Source: Halobacterium sp. DL1 (GTDB lineage: Archaea; Halobacteriota; Halobacteria; Halobacteriales; Halobacteriaceae). From it: a stretch of 64,000 bases of DNA. The stretch is from NCBI GenBank assembly GCA_000230955.3, contig CP007060.1:434001-498000 (forward strand). The letters run 5' to 3'. The notes below the pieces were generated by a model. It saw only the letters and a list, made by a program, of their open reading frames with translations, searched no databases and was not told where the DNA came from. Positions 17,344 to 25,599 of this stretch are shown here, piece after piece (position 1 is the first letter of the stretch; every line of letters begins with the position of its first letter). Made by a program: the position numbers and the translations under genes.

Positions 17344-19617
17344 TTAGTCCCCGAACAGTCGAGAAAAGAATCCGCCGGAGTTGTCCGTATCCGATACGTT
17401 TTCTGTGCTTGCTGACTGCACGGTATCCGTGCCGGTTTCGGCCGCTCCGTTCAGGAGCTCGTTGACGGAGTATCCGATCCACTCGGCGAATTCCTCGGGT
17501 GCACCGATGTAGACGCTTGTGGATGATTTTTCGGACATGAATCGTTTGGGGAGGCGCTTCTCGTAGTCGTAGACCTCGTACTCGTCGCGGTCGAAGTCGG
17601 CGGTGATTGCATTCGGCTCAGATTCGAACGTGACACGGCCGCCTTGGATATCCCGCTGCCACTTCAACCGTCCTGTGTCGTACGTCTTCTCGGCTGGTTC
17701 GTCAGCGGGGAAGTACTCGGGTTGCTTTCGATCGGCTTCGTCGTAGAACTCGCGGACAATACGGCGGACGTCTTCGATAGTCCCGTTCCCGTCGGTCCAT
17801 GGTTGTTCGGTGAGCATTCGGCGGGCTACGTAACTGAAGATCGGGTTTTGTCGTTCCAGAACCTCTGAGAGGTCTTTTTGTGCTTCGCGGAAGCCCGGGT
17901 CTTCCGGGTTGGAGGGGAAGGAGACGTCCATGCTCAGGATTTTCATTCGGTTCCGGAACTCGGATTTCGGGAGCGCGTCGTTGGTCGTGAAGATGAGGCA
18001 CGGCTGATCGACGCTGGTGGGTGTCCAGTCGCCCCAGTAGTTTCGGATCGGGCTCCACCGCTGGATCTTCTCTTTTTCGGCGTCGATGATGGCGTACGGG
18101 AAGCACGTGTCCCATTCGCGGACGCCGCGGACCTCTTTGACGCCGACGTCGTCTGCGTCCACACCGGAGATGACCGTGTTGTCGGAGACGAGTCGCAGGA
18201 TGTACTCGGTGAGCTTGTCTTTCCCCGCGTCGCTCTTCCCTTCGATGTAGAGGTGCTGCAGGACGTTGTCTAGCGTCCGTGACGGTGATGATAATGCCTC
18301 GGCGTACTGGTTGGCGAACGGTGCCCAGAACCCGTAGAGGAATGCCTCGTACATCTGCGCCATCACTGCGATCTCGGATTGCGTGTGGCCGTGGTTCTGG
18401 ACGGTCTCGATGTAGTCTTCGATAGTTTCGAGGCAGTGATCCAGAACTTCAGGGGTCGGCTCGTTGGTGGCGACGAGAATCATCTCGTCGTCCTCACCGA
18501 TCACGACCTGCTCGGCTTCCGGAAGGACGGACATCGTTGGGATGGCTGTTGATTCCTTGACCTGGTTGTTGTACGCGCTCAGCGGCGCGGTGATGCTGTG
18601 ATCCTCGACGGTCGCGCCGCGGTCACGGAGCCCGGCCCCAAACTCGTCGGCGGTGTCTTTGTCCACCTTGCTGGTTCCCATCCGTATCTTCTCGTCGGGT
18701 GCACGGACCCGCGGACGATCTAGCCCGTCCGTCAGCCCCGTTTCGTGATCCGACTCGACGAGCCCGACGTCCGGTGACTCGTCGTCGTTCGCAGCGTCGG
18801 TGGAGTTTTCCTCGTCCGCGGGCTCATCCGGCTCAATGACGTTGCGATCGGCGTTCTCAGGTTCTTCGACGAACGCAACCGTCTCGTCGGCCCCCTCCGG
18901 GTCGTCGACAACGGCAGTGACCTGATCGGCGACGTCTTTCAGGTCCTCAACGGCGTCCTGATTCAGAGCAGCAGTATCGCTCACGTCGAGATCGCCGGCA
19001 CCAACCCAGTACTCGATGCGGTTCTCCCGTTCTTCCGGTGAATCGGCATCCTCCAGTGCCTCGACAAGCCCTTCGAGGAGCGTCTGGTCGCTGTACCCGT
19101 CGCGGTACTCGTCGATGAACCGCTCGAACTCCTCGTCCAGTTCGGTCCCGACATCGGTCGTAATGACGGAGATCTGGTTCGTGTGGTACTCCCAAGAGTT
19201 CCGTGAGAGGTTCGCTGACCCTTGGACGAGCTTCACCGTGTCGTCCGGCATCACGATCCGGTAAATCTTCGAGTGGACGGTCTTCCGGTTCTTCAATCGA
19301 ATCGTGAGTCGATCGTCTTGTCGCAGTCGGACGAGCGACCTCGCCGTCGAGACTTCGTTCACCTGGTCGGCGTAGTCTTCGGCGTTCCCGATGAGCACGT
19401 CGAGTGAGCCAATGTCGTACTCGGTCAGCATCTTCACCATCAGGTCGGGCGTCTCCGCGTACGTCACGGCATCCACGTGACGAGCGCCTGCGAACAGATC
19501 AAGAAAGTCACTCCGCTCTTTCACCATCGCCAGGCGGTATTCCGCCGCACCGGATCCGTAGAATTCCGGCATATCCGCAAACCTGTCAAACGAGATATTC
19601 GCCGTCAGTTCGTCCAT
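17344..19617 (-). CDS. phospholipase D-like nuclease / P-loop ATPase fusion, 757 aa
   Basis: The N-terminal domain (about 1-160) has one HxK motif of the PLD/NucA nuclease superfamily, VHSKIYR with His115 and Lys117. A matching GSANLSRNSWEYHTNQ segment follows (Asn136). The middle (about 200-330) is acidic, Asp/Glu-rich and probably disordered. The C-terminal half has a Walker A EGKSDAGKDKL (Lys466) and the acidic strand YAIIDAEKE. A LIFTTNDALPKSEFRNRMKIL sensor-like region follows, similar to SF3-type helicase or primase-linked ATPases. A single HxK means it would dimerise to form an active site. It lies upstream of mre11 on the same strand but 374 nt away, so co-transcription is uncertain. 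The start is the ATG at 19615-19617. Association with DNA defence or element replication is inferred. Confidence 0.75.
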   Translation of the reverse strand: MDELTANISFDRFADMPEFYGSGAAEYRLAMVKERSDFLDLFAGARHVDAVTYAETPDLMVKMLTEYDIGSLDVLIGNAEDYADQVNEVSTARSLVRLRQDDRLTIRLKNRKTVHSKIYRIVMPDDTVKLVQGSANLSRNSWEYHTNQISVITTDVGTELDEEFERFIDEYRDGYSDQTLLEGLVEALEDADSPEERENRIEYWVGAGDLDVSDTAALNQDAVEDLKDVADQVTAVVDDPEGADETVAFVEEPENADRNVIEPDEPADEENSTDAANDDESPDVGLVESDHETGLTDGLDRPRVRAPDEKIRMGTSKVDKDTADEFGAGLRDRGATVEDHSITAPLSAYNNQVKESTAIPTMSVLPEAEQVVIGEDDEMILVATNEPTPEVLDHCLETIEDYIETVQNHGHTQSEIAVMAQMYEAFLYGFWAPFANQYAEALSSPSRTLDNVLQHLYIEGKSDAGKDKLTEYILRLVSDNTVISGVDADDVGVKEVRGVREWDTCFPYAIIDAEKEKIQRWSPIRNYWGDWTPTSVDQPCLIFTTNDALPKSEFRNRMKILSMDVSFPSNPEDPGFREAQKDLSEVLERQNPIFSYVARRMLTEQPWTDGNGTIEDVRRIVREFYDEADRKQPEYFPADEPAEKTYDTGRLKWQRDIQGGRVTFESEPNAITADFDRDEYEVYDYEKRLPKRFMSEKSSTSVYIGAPEEFAEWIGYSVNELLNGAAETGTDTVQSASTENVSDTDNSGGFFSRLFGD

Positions 19618-19843
19618 ACACACGGCAGCAGTCTGAAACGAATAAAACCGTGCCGTGGAGTGATAGTGGAGCATTCGTCATCGTAACTTCGACGCCGACG
19701 CACGCCTCATCGGGCTGGAAGCCGGCCAGTGATTGAGGAATGGCGCGAAGCTTCCGATGGACGGCAGCGTAAGCCGACGCGATCTGAAGGGGCTGATTTC
19801 GGTGAGGGTGATTCGACAGGGGTGCAGGACCTGAACTGATCGT

Positions 19844-19926
19844 GTTGTATGTGATCAATTATCTTTACCCTCAAAATATGCTGGTAGTGGGGGCTAATAC
19901 ATCTGATAATTGCGGACACCCCCCGT
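19844..19926. repeat. 83-nt imperfect direct repeat, copy 1
   Basis: It aligns without gaps to 21064-21146. The last 22 nt (GATAAT-T-GCGGACACCCCCCGT) differ at a single base. The first part shares TGTG-A, AATTATC-TT/ATTAGCTT and ACCCTC, and the centre shares CTGGT. It lies 155 nt past the stop of the HTH gene at 20081. Confidence 0.75.
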
Positions 19927-20080
19927 GTCTCAGTACAAGTCGATACGGAATCGTCGGACTGCGAAAGCACCCAGGCGAAAACTCGCTGCGGATCCATCGA
20001 CTAGGAGACAGAGTATCGAGTGAAGTCGTTGGCCACGGCACTGTACTATCTTAGCTACCGGTGGGGAGAGGCTGTGGTAG

Positions 20081-20752
20081 TTACTCGACGGTGTGCATGT
20101 CGACACGGTCCTGTGCACTTTCCCGGGCAGCGTCTGCTTCAGTTTGGGAGATGGGGCGACCAAGCAGGCTTTCGGCGGAGGGGGTGAAGTCAGCACCCGG
20201 GTCAATGCCAGCTTTTCCGAGCAACTCCCACCGCAGATAGTATTCGTCGATTGATTCTACGTCGCTGTAGATGTGACCGCGCAATGCATTCGCATCATGA
20301 GCACTCCGATGTTCCGTGGTCTTGGTAGCATGGTCAGCGGTGTCCGCGATTTCTCGTTCGACGAGGAGATACATATCGCTCATTGGGAATGACTTACCGT
20401 AGTACAGTTCAAGTTCGATTTGAGTGCGTTCCTCGTCGGAATAGTTCATTACAGCTGATGACAGCAGGTTCCAGGGTGTATCGTCGACATCCTCGCTCTG
20501 ACGTGTCTCGCCATCGCCCCAGGGATGCGGGCCCATGATTGTACAGAGTTCTTGGGCTTGGTTCCACTGTTCAAGTACGTCGTCCCAGTGGTCCTCGATA
20601 GTCTCCGGGTAGAGAGTGAGGATCTCCGTGATTTCCTCTGTCGTGTGACCGGTTTTCTTGAGGGCGAGTATTTCTGCTTGCCGTTCAGAGAGCGGGGTGT
20701 GATTAGTCAGGTAGGTAGCGTGGTGTCGCCACCCGGTTTGGCGTCGAGTCAT
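20081..20752 (-). CDS. HTH regulator with LuxR/sigma-70 region 4-like motif, 223 aa
   Basis: Near the N-terminus, LSERQAEILALKKTGHTTEEITEIL is a helix-turn-helix of the kind found in LuxR-type effectors and sigma region 4. The following WDDVLEQWNQA helix is typical of haloarchaeal single-domain HTH proteins. The rest is acidic and alpha-helical with no recognised ligand or receiver domain. The start is the ATG at 20750-20752 (MTRRQTGWRHH). A TTG two codons earlier is possible. The gene is isolated, with 490 nt of non-coding DNA upstream. The intergenic DNA on both sides carries one copy each of the 83-nt direct repeat, so this gene may have moved or been duplicated as a unit with it. Confidence 0.65.
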   Translation of the reverse strand: MTRRQTGWRHHATYLTNHTPLSERQAEILALKKTGHTTEEITEILTLYPETIEDHWDDVLEQWNQAQELCTIMGPHPWGDGETRQSEDVDDTPWNLLSSAVMNYSDEERTQIELELYYGKSFPMSDMYLLVEREIADTADHATKTTEHRSAHDANALRGHIYSDVESIDEYYLRWELLGKAGIDPGADFTPSAESLLGRPISQTEADAARESAQDRVDMHTVE

Positions 20753-21246
20753 GTTCAACTTCTATGATATAATGTGCTCCACTCCGGGTTAAATGGTTGG
20801 GCGAGAGAGTTTCTTATCTGCCTATTTCTTATAATTTGGGCCTTCTATCCGGACTTTGCTGATTTTGAATCGTCCGCTATTTCCGAATTCCGTAGATATC
20901 ATTGTGAATATACAATACGCGTTTTTCGCGCTACTTCACCTTGTTTTGGGAGGGGCTGTTGGGCGGGGCGCGGAGCCTGTCAGTGACTCGGATATTGTGG
21001 TTGAACTGTCGCTGCGAGCATGCCGTGCGGGTCTTCTGTGAAACTGGATGGCTCTGCTCACAGAGGGTGTGTGAATGATTAGCTTCACCCTCCTGAAATT
21101 CTGGTGTTAGCGTCTGAAAAGCCAGATAATTCCGGACACCCCCCGTCACCTTCCCGGGTTAGCAACAAGCAGCGACTCACTCTTCTGTACACGGAGCCGA
21201 TTCACTCGGCCTGTGGAACTAGGTTCTTGACACAGTCTAGAACCGA
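20753..21246. other. 494-nt intergenic region
   Basis: No gene is apparent. It holds the second copy of the direct repeat and an AT-rich tract at 20761-20800 that is probably the promoter region of the HTH gene. Confidence 0.5.
21064..21146. repeat. 83-nt imperfect direct repeat, copy 2
   Basis: It is the partner of 19844-19926 in the same orientation, with starts 1220 nt apart. It lies about 100 nt past the stop of the ADP-ribosylglycohydrolase gene. Each copy therefore follows the 3' end of a minus-strand gene. Confidence 0.75.
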
Positions 21247-22173
21247 TCACATCCTTTCGTCGATATCCGTCGTTGCCAGTGCTTGCGCGAGGAGTTCGAG
21301 ATCCTCCCGATAGTCAATGGTGGTGAGCCACCGTTCTGGAAGCGAGTCGCTCCCGAAGCGTGCGCTGGCGAGCGCGCCCGTGACGGCTCCGATAGTGTCT
21401 GTGTCGCCGCCGCGGTTGACTGCGGTCACGATGGCATCCTCCGCACTGTCGGCTGTCAGCGCGTCGTACAACGCCGTCTGTAGCGTGTGGACGACGTAGC
21501 CGCTGTTCGGTAACTGGCTCTCATCGACGTGGTCCGGCACGAGTCGGAGCGTCTCGACGAGTTCGTCCGGTGCGTCACGTTCGAGGCGGTCGAGTGCGCC
21601 TGTAAGCGGGTCGTCGTCGCCCTGGAGGTACCCGGCGATTGTGCAATTCAGCACGGCGCACCCGTAGGTGCATCGCGGATCGTGGTGCGTGATCGCCGAG
21701 GACTGTCGGCTTACCTGCGCGAGCGTGTCGGGGTCGTCGGCGAAGGCAATCGCGTGCGGGGCACACCGCATCACGCTGCCGTTGCCGGCGTTCGATCCTT
21801 CGGCGCGGTGTTGCCAGACCTCGCGCCCGGCGTCCCGCCAGGACGTTCCATTCGCGTACTCGCGGATGGCATCGGCGGTCATCAGCCCGATGTCGAACGG
21901 ATCGCTCTCGTACCATTCGTGGAATCGGTCGGCGATATCAGTCCCGTTGAAGCCTCCTTGCTCGACGAGGCTCCGTGCGATACACAGCGCGAGGTCAGTG
22001 TCGTCAGTTACCGTTCCCGCGGGTTGGCCGTGCGTGCCATGGCCGAGCATCTCCGTCACGGTTCCATGCTGGTCAGCAATCGACTCGCCAGAGCGAAACT
22101 CCACGGGGCGACCCAAGGCATCGCCGCAAGCGAGCCCCAAGACAACGCCTGTGGCAGCGTCCGGTGTAACCAT
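21247..22173 (-). CDS. ADP-ribosylglycohydrolase family protein, 308 aa
   Basis: The enzyme is of the DraG/ARH type, which removes ADP-ribose from modified macromolecules using two Mg ions. The metal motifs are present: TVTDDTDLAL (residues 54-63) near the N-terminus and NRGGDTDTIGAVTGAL near the C-terminus. The family's GLACGDALGRPVEF and GNGSVMRCAP segments are also seen. Length is standard. It starts MVTPDAATGVVLG at the ATG at 22173. It is an isolated minus-strand gene in the accessory region. No ADP-ribosyltransferase or Sir2 partner is adjacent, so a role as immunity protein or in nucleotide salvage is speculative. Confidence 0.88.
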   Translation of the reverse strand: MVTPDAATGVVLGLACGDALGRPVEFRSGESIADQHGTVTEMLGHGTHGQPAGTVTDDTDLALCIARSLVEQGGFNGTDIADRFHEWYESDPFDIGLMTADAIREYANGTSWRDAGREVWQHRAEGSNAGNGSVMRCAPHAIAFADDPDTLAQVSRQSSAITHHDPRCTYGCAVLNCTIAGYLQGDDDPLTGALDRLERDAPDELVETLRLVPDHVDESQLPNSGYVVHTLQTALYDALTADSAEDAIVTAVNRGGDTDTIGAVTGALASARFGSDSLPERWLTTIDYREDLELLAQALATTDIDERM

Positions 22174-22249
22174 AGTGTTTCAACGACTACGAGTGACGGA
22201 CTCTTGTAACCGTATGAGCCTGGACTACCAGATGAATCCTTTTTTAGCC

Positions 22250-22311
22250 GAGTATACTCCTGTCACCGCGACGCTCTCGGCATGGATCGATAATTCCTGC
22301 CTTCCGGGTGT
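22250..22311 (+). pseudogene. decayed copy of the C-terminal end of the 62-aa gene at 23854
   Basis: Reading frame EYTPVTATLSAWIDNS-C-LPG matches AYTTVAATLSEWIDKS of the 23854-24042 gene at the same spacing. The DNA identity continues into the 3' flank (CTTCCGGGT). The stop TGA has become TGC. Upstream of 22250 similarity is lost. Confidence 0.6.
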
Positions 22312-22545
22312 CACGGATCACTGGGGACTGTGTAGGACGAGGGTTTATACCAGCGAGATTCATTCTCACAGTCAAGCGACGCCCGAGAACCCCCTCGCAT
22401 CTGCAAGCTGACGATGCATAGACCCCTCTGGCAAAACAACCCGATACCACAATCCCCGGTATCATAGCCCCTTTCCGACGCGGAGCCAGCGCGTCATCGG
22501 ACGTCGCGTGTCAGCAGCACCACCAGTCCACGACACGTGACAACG

Positions 22546-23277
22546 ATGACCCGCGAACACTCCCCACAACACGACGACAGTACAGTTCGACATTACCGCG
22601 CCGACGGAACGCTCACCGTCACGCGAGACGACGAAACAAACGAGCACGTCATCGAATCTCGCAGCCGCGACCCGGGCGATAAGTGGACGCGTCGCGTCCC
22701 CGCAACGCGAACCACAGTTGAGCCCGGTAAGCATCTCTGGAGTATCCCGGACAACTGGACGCTACGCTACAAGCTGAAAGACGAGCACGGATCCGACAAA
22801 GGCATCTACGAGATTCCTGAGACCGGCGATTCCGTTCTCGTGGCACTCTCCCATCAGAACGATCGCATCACCGATGCGTTCCATCTCGTGGAAAAAGTTG
22901 GGTGTACAACGTGGACTGCTCGCGCGGAGGTTGACCAAGACGCCCTCAGCGACGCGCTCACCCACGTCAACAAGTACTCCGATGAGTTTCCCGACGGAGT
23001 CTGTCACGCCCTCGAATACCTCCGCGAGCATCCGCGCGAAGCAGTCGCGGACGCTGAGGAAGTCGCTGAGATGTCTGCACCCGAGTGTGTGGAGGATTTG
23101 AATGGAATCCCGGCATCAGAGTTCGATCCGTTCTATCTGGCGCTCCGCTCCAAAGAGGGAGTCGTGAGTCACCCGGAGTTCGAACACGAGAGTGAGGTCA
23201 TGGCCGCTGTCCGCGACCTTCTCAGTAAATATAGTGTCGTTCCACCGTCTCCCCTCGTATCTGTGACCGTCCGATAA
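22546..23277 (+). CDS. hypothetical protein, 243 aa
   Basis: I do not recognise the family. The protein is hydrophilic and acidic with no membrane segment. A beta-rich N-terminal half (RADGTLTVTRDDETNEHVIE, then KHLWSIPDNWTLRYKLKD) is followed by a helical C-terminal half. Codon use fits the host. I prefer the ATG at 22546 (MTREHSPQHDD) over the GTG nine bases earlier. The next gene on the same strand begins about 106 nt downstream, with a tRNA-like 3' fragment lying between them. It may be element cargo. Confidence 0.55.
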   Translation: MTREHSPQHDDSTVRHYRADGTLTVTRDDETNEHVIESRSRDPGDKWTRRVPATRTTVEPGKHLWSIPDNWTLRYKLKDEHGSDKGIYEIPETGDSVLVALSHQNDRITDAFHLVEKVGCTTWTARAEVDQDALSDALTHVNKYSDEFPDGVCHALEYLREHPREAVADAEEVAEMSAPECVEDLNGIPASEFDPFYLALRSKEGVVSHPEFEHESEVMAAVRDLLSKYSVVPPSPLVSVTVR

Positions 23278-23323
23278 GGTGCGACCGCGCTTCCGCTCGA
23301 CAGGCGCTCCCCGGCGCAGGGGC

Positions 23324-23348
23324 TCGGGTTCGACTCCCGGGCGAGCCA
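23324..23348 (+). other. tRNA 3'-end-like fragment (possible attachment site remnant)
   Basis: TCGGG (23324-23328), TTCGACT (23329-23335) and CCCGG (23336-23340) form a T arm with a canonical T loop. GCGAGCC then gives a 7-nt acceptor 3' strand and A a discriminator (23348). No matching 5' half is present upstream. Archaeal integrated elements regenerate tRNA 3' ends in this way, so it may mark an element boundary. The short length makes chance possible. Confidence 0.4.
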
Positions 23349-23383
23349 TCAGGTCGGCGGAGATCCCGGCTCTAAGACAAACA

Positions 23384-23737
23384 ATGACACGAGCAGACAG
23401 CAGCGAACCAAGCACAGGCACAGACACAGACGACGTTGACACGGTACTCACCGAGACAGAGTTCGAGACCATGGGATGGCCGGCTGACATCGATGGCGTA
23501 GATTCTGGAGTGGATCGTGTCTACGTGATCTCAAGCTCACTCAGTAACACGGGGATGCTTGATTCCAAAGAGGCTCAGGCGCTCGCATTCCGTGCGATCG
23601 CGGATGTTGGGCGACAGCGAACCGCTGATGAGACCGGTATGTCTACATCAGAGGTGGATCGTGAGCTCCGTTCTGCGCGGCGAAAAGTGACCGGCGCTCG
23701 GGAAGTAGTCGAAATTCTCGACGACTGCGGGTACTGA
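23384..23737 (+). CDS. hypothetical protein with C-terminal HTH-like segment, 117 aa
   Basis: The first 30 residues are acidic and Ser/Thr-rich. The C-terminal half (SKEAQALAFRAIADVGRQRTADETGMSTSEVDRELRSARRK) reads as a sigma-70 region 4/LuxR-like helix-turn-helix, so DNA binding is likely. The start is the ATG at 23384 (MTRADSSEPSTGT); the frame continues upstream but the extension is Arg/Pro-rich and overlaps the tRNA-like fragment. Family unknown. Confidence 0.55.
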   Translation: MTRADSSEPSTGTDTDDVDTVLTETEFETMGWPADIDGVDSGVDRVYVISSSLSNTGMLDSKEAQALAFRAIADVGRQRTADETGMSTSEVDRELRSARRKVTGAREVVEILDDCGY

Positions 23738-23853
23738 GATCGGGCATCACCGTCCTTCCCTGAGATTCCCACTGACATACCGATACACTCCTGAGTACAC
23801 GTTTGCCCTGAACGGCCAACCCACTCAAATACGACTGACACGAAGCTCAAGGC

Positions 23854-24042
23854 ATGACTGACGACGAACCCATCGACCCCTCGGAACTCGACGCTCAGAC
23901 ACTCAAGCAAATCAAACGCGTTGTGGAATCGTACCCGGTAGTATCGGAAAATCCATCGCAGATCGATGAGTTCAGAGCAGGGAAACACGCTGCATACACT
24001 ACCGTCGCTGCGACGCTCTCAGAGTGGATCGATAAATCCTGA
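23854..24042 (+). CDS. small hypothetical protein, 62 aa
   Basis: It is an acidic, helical short protein beginning MTDDEPIDPSELDAQTL and ending WIDKS. Support comes from haloarchaeal composition and from a partial, decayed copy of its C-terminus at 22250-22311, which shows the sequence has been duplicated within the island. Function is unknown. Confidence 0.55.
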   Translation: MTDDEPIDPSELDAQTLKQIKRVVESYPVVSENPSQIDEFRAGKHAAYTTVAATLSEWIDKS

Positions 24043-24482
24043 CTTCCGGGTCTAAGTGGTTACCGAGATTTGTCGGCGAGAGTCTCGACACAACGATACA
24101 CACGAATCAGTGACCCGAGCGAACACAGATGAGACGGGCGCAAATATAGTCAAATCAACGCGACTTGCACCTGTTCGATGTACTCGGCCGCGCCATCCGC
24201 TGTAGCGAATACGTCCGAACCCATCTGATCTATCTATCAGGGCTCTCTCGAACGAGTTTGTAGCGTCGAGATCAGGGCATCTTTTCTGCATCTAACCGCC
24301 GTATTCTTCCTTCTTCGACTCGGGGTGTCATAGAACAGTTGACACACCCATCTTCTGACCTCACGAATCGCCCAATGCTGTTGAAGTATTGAATAGAACC
24401 CTGACAGCAAACTCTTATTCGATTCGCGTGGCCTTCACAGGGCGGATTCACTCCGATGAGACTCCCACTGCCCGGTAGGGAG
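24043..24482. other. 440-nt intergenic region
   Basis: No convincing gene. It contains an imperfect inverted repeat at 24322-24349, GGGGTGTCA then TGACACACCC around a short loop with a 2-nt bulge, possibly an operator or transcript end. Confidence 0.45.
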
Positions 24483-24878
24483 TTATTCCTGGTTGCGCTC
24501 GGCTTCTAACGCTGTGATCTCAGCATCAAGCTCGTCTTCGTCGATGTCTTCCAGTTGGGGGCCGTCTATGTTGGTGTGTTCGTCGTAGTTCTTGACGGCG
24601 AACATTCTTTCTAGCTGGTTGAGGCTCCCGACGTACCGGCGAAGGTCGTCGCGGTGGCCAAGCGCATGGTAAGCGCCGTCCTCGGTTTTCCTAATTAGCC
24701 CGTCGTTGTTGAGGCGAGTAAGAGACGTTTTGACCGTTCCAGAAGCGATGTCGAGCCGATCGTGAATATCGCCGGCGCTGAACCCACTGCCCGGGTTGTT
24801 GTAGAGGAACACAACGATATCGGATTTCGCAGTCCCCGGGGTGAGGTCGATATCAGTGGCTTTTGTGTCCGAGGGCAT
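24483..24878 (-). CDS. winged-helix (MarR-like) transcriptional regulator, 131 aa
   Basis: A winged helix-turn-helix occupies about residues 18-75. SDIVVFLYNNPGSGFSAGDIHDRLDIASGTVKTSL is the HTH and LTRLNNDGLIRKTEDGAYHAL is the recognition helix plus wing. A 50-residue acidic helical tail follows. Many haloarchaeal elements carry this type next to a PIN-domain toxin, but no such partner is next to it here. It starts MPSDTKATDIDLTPG. It lies between the tRNA-Phe gene and the hypothetical cluster, at the inner edge of the island, a frequent place for element regulators. Confidence 0.7.
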   Translation of the reverse strand: MPSDTKATDIDLTPGTAKSDIVVFLYNNPGSGFSAGDIHDRLDIASGTVKTSLTRLNNDGLIRKTEDGAYHALGHRDDLRRYVGSLNQLERMFAVKNYDEHTNIDGPQLEDIDEDELDAEITALEAERNQE

Positions 24879-25128
24879 GGGATATCATCAATTATACGTC
24901 GTGTAGTAACGGGGTTTCGGTATCCTCCCCGGGATCCCTCACGGACGGTATTCCCGGCATGGCATGCGCAGTCTTACAGCCCGCAATGACGAAGACAGAG
25001 CAACTCCAATAGCCTGAGAAAATCTTGGAGATCAGAATCTGTCCCGCGCACAGGTTGCTAGAGCCGGTCAGGTAGTGACCCTGTTGCGCGGAGCTAAGGG
25101 CTCGCAGGCATTTGAACTGTGAGTATAA

Positions 25129-25202
25129 TGCCGCCTCCCCGATTTGAACGGGGGACAGCTCGATCTTCAGTCGAGTGCTCTCCCAGTCTGAGCTAAGGCG
25201 GC
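25129..25202 (-). tRNA. tRNA-Phe (GAA)
   Basis: Read on the minus strand, the acceptor GCCGCCT at the 5' end pairs with AGGCGGC, with A as discriminator. The D arm contains AGCTCAG...GGGAGAGC. The anticodon loop CTGAAGA gives GAA between CTCGA and TCGAG. The T arm is CCCCG-TTCAAAT-CGGGG. It is 74 nt with no intron. The 3' end faces the low-GC accessory region, so it is the probable integration site of the island. Confidence 0.95.
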
Positions 25203-25599
25203 TCGCAGTCGATGGGACGGCAGTCGGGGGAAAAAGGGTTTCGAATCCCCCGCAGCAGGACGCCGCCCTCGCGGAACTCGTCCCCGAAGGTCCATCGACG
25301 CCCCGGTCCGAGGGCGTCTCGACCCCTCTAACATGCGGACTTCGATGAAAACGCCCATAGCGCGGAAAAATCCTGTAGTGCGGGCTTAATGGCGGCTTAA
25401 TTCTCGCGTCAGGCTCCAAGCATCCCGGCGCAGTATGACGGTTGGCTGACGCCGAACTTGTTAGTTTGACACTACTTGGCAGGGAAGTTTAAGTATAAGC
25501 GGGTGTAAGCACGCCGTGGGATGGTTCCCGGAGGGGGTGGCTCCGTGACGAGCCGAGGGGGGCACACCGACCGTTCCGCACCAGTGCACGACCAAAACC
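25203..25599. other. 397-nt region upstream of the pilin gene
   Basis: No gene is seen. It spans the tRNA-Phe promoter side and the pilin promoter, with a GC-rich leader of about 80 nt before the pilin ATG. Confidence 0.5.
25488..25496 (+). promoter_or_regulatory. TATA-like promoter element for pilin gene
   Basis: TTTAAGTAT follows a purine-rich GGGAAG. It is the only AT-rich core in the region. With the start at 25600 it implies a 5' leader of roughly 80 nt, unusual for haloarchaea but compatible with a highly expressed pilin. Confidence 0.5.

Noticed and set aside
1-25202. Integrase or transposase gene for the island
   Set aside because: No tyrosine integrase, serine recombinase or DDE transposase pattern is visible in any frame. 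It may lie outside the window.
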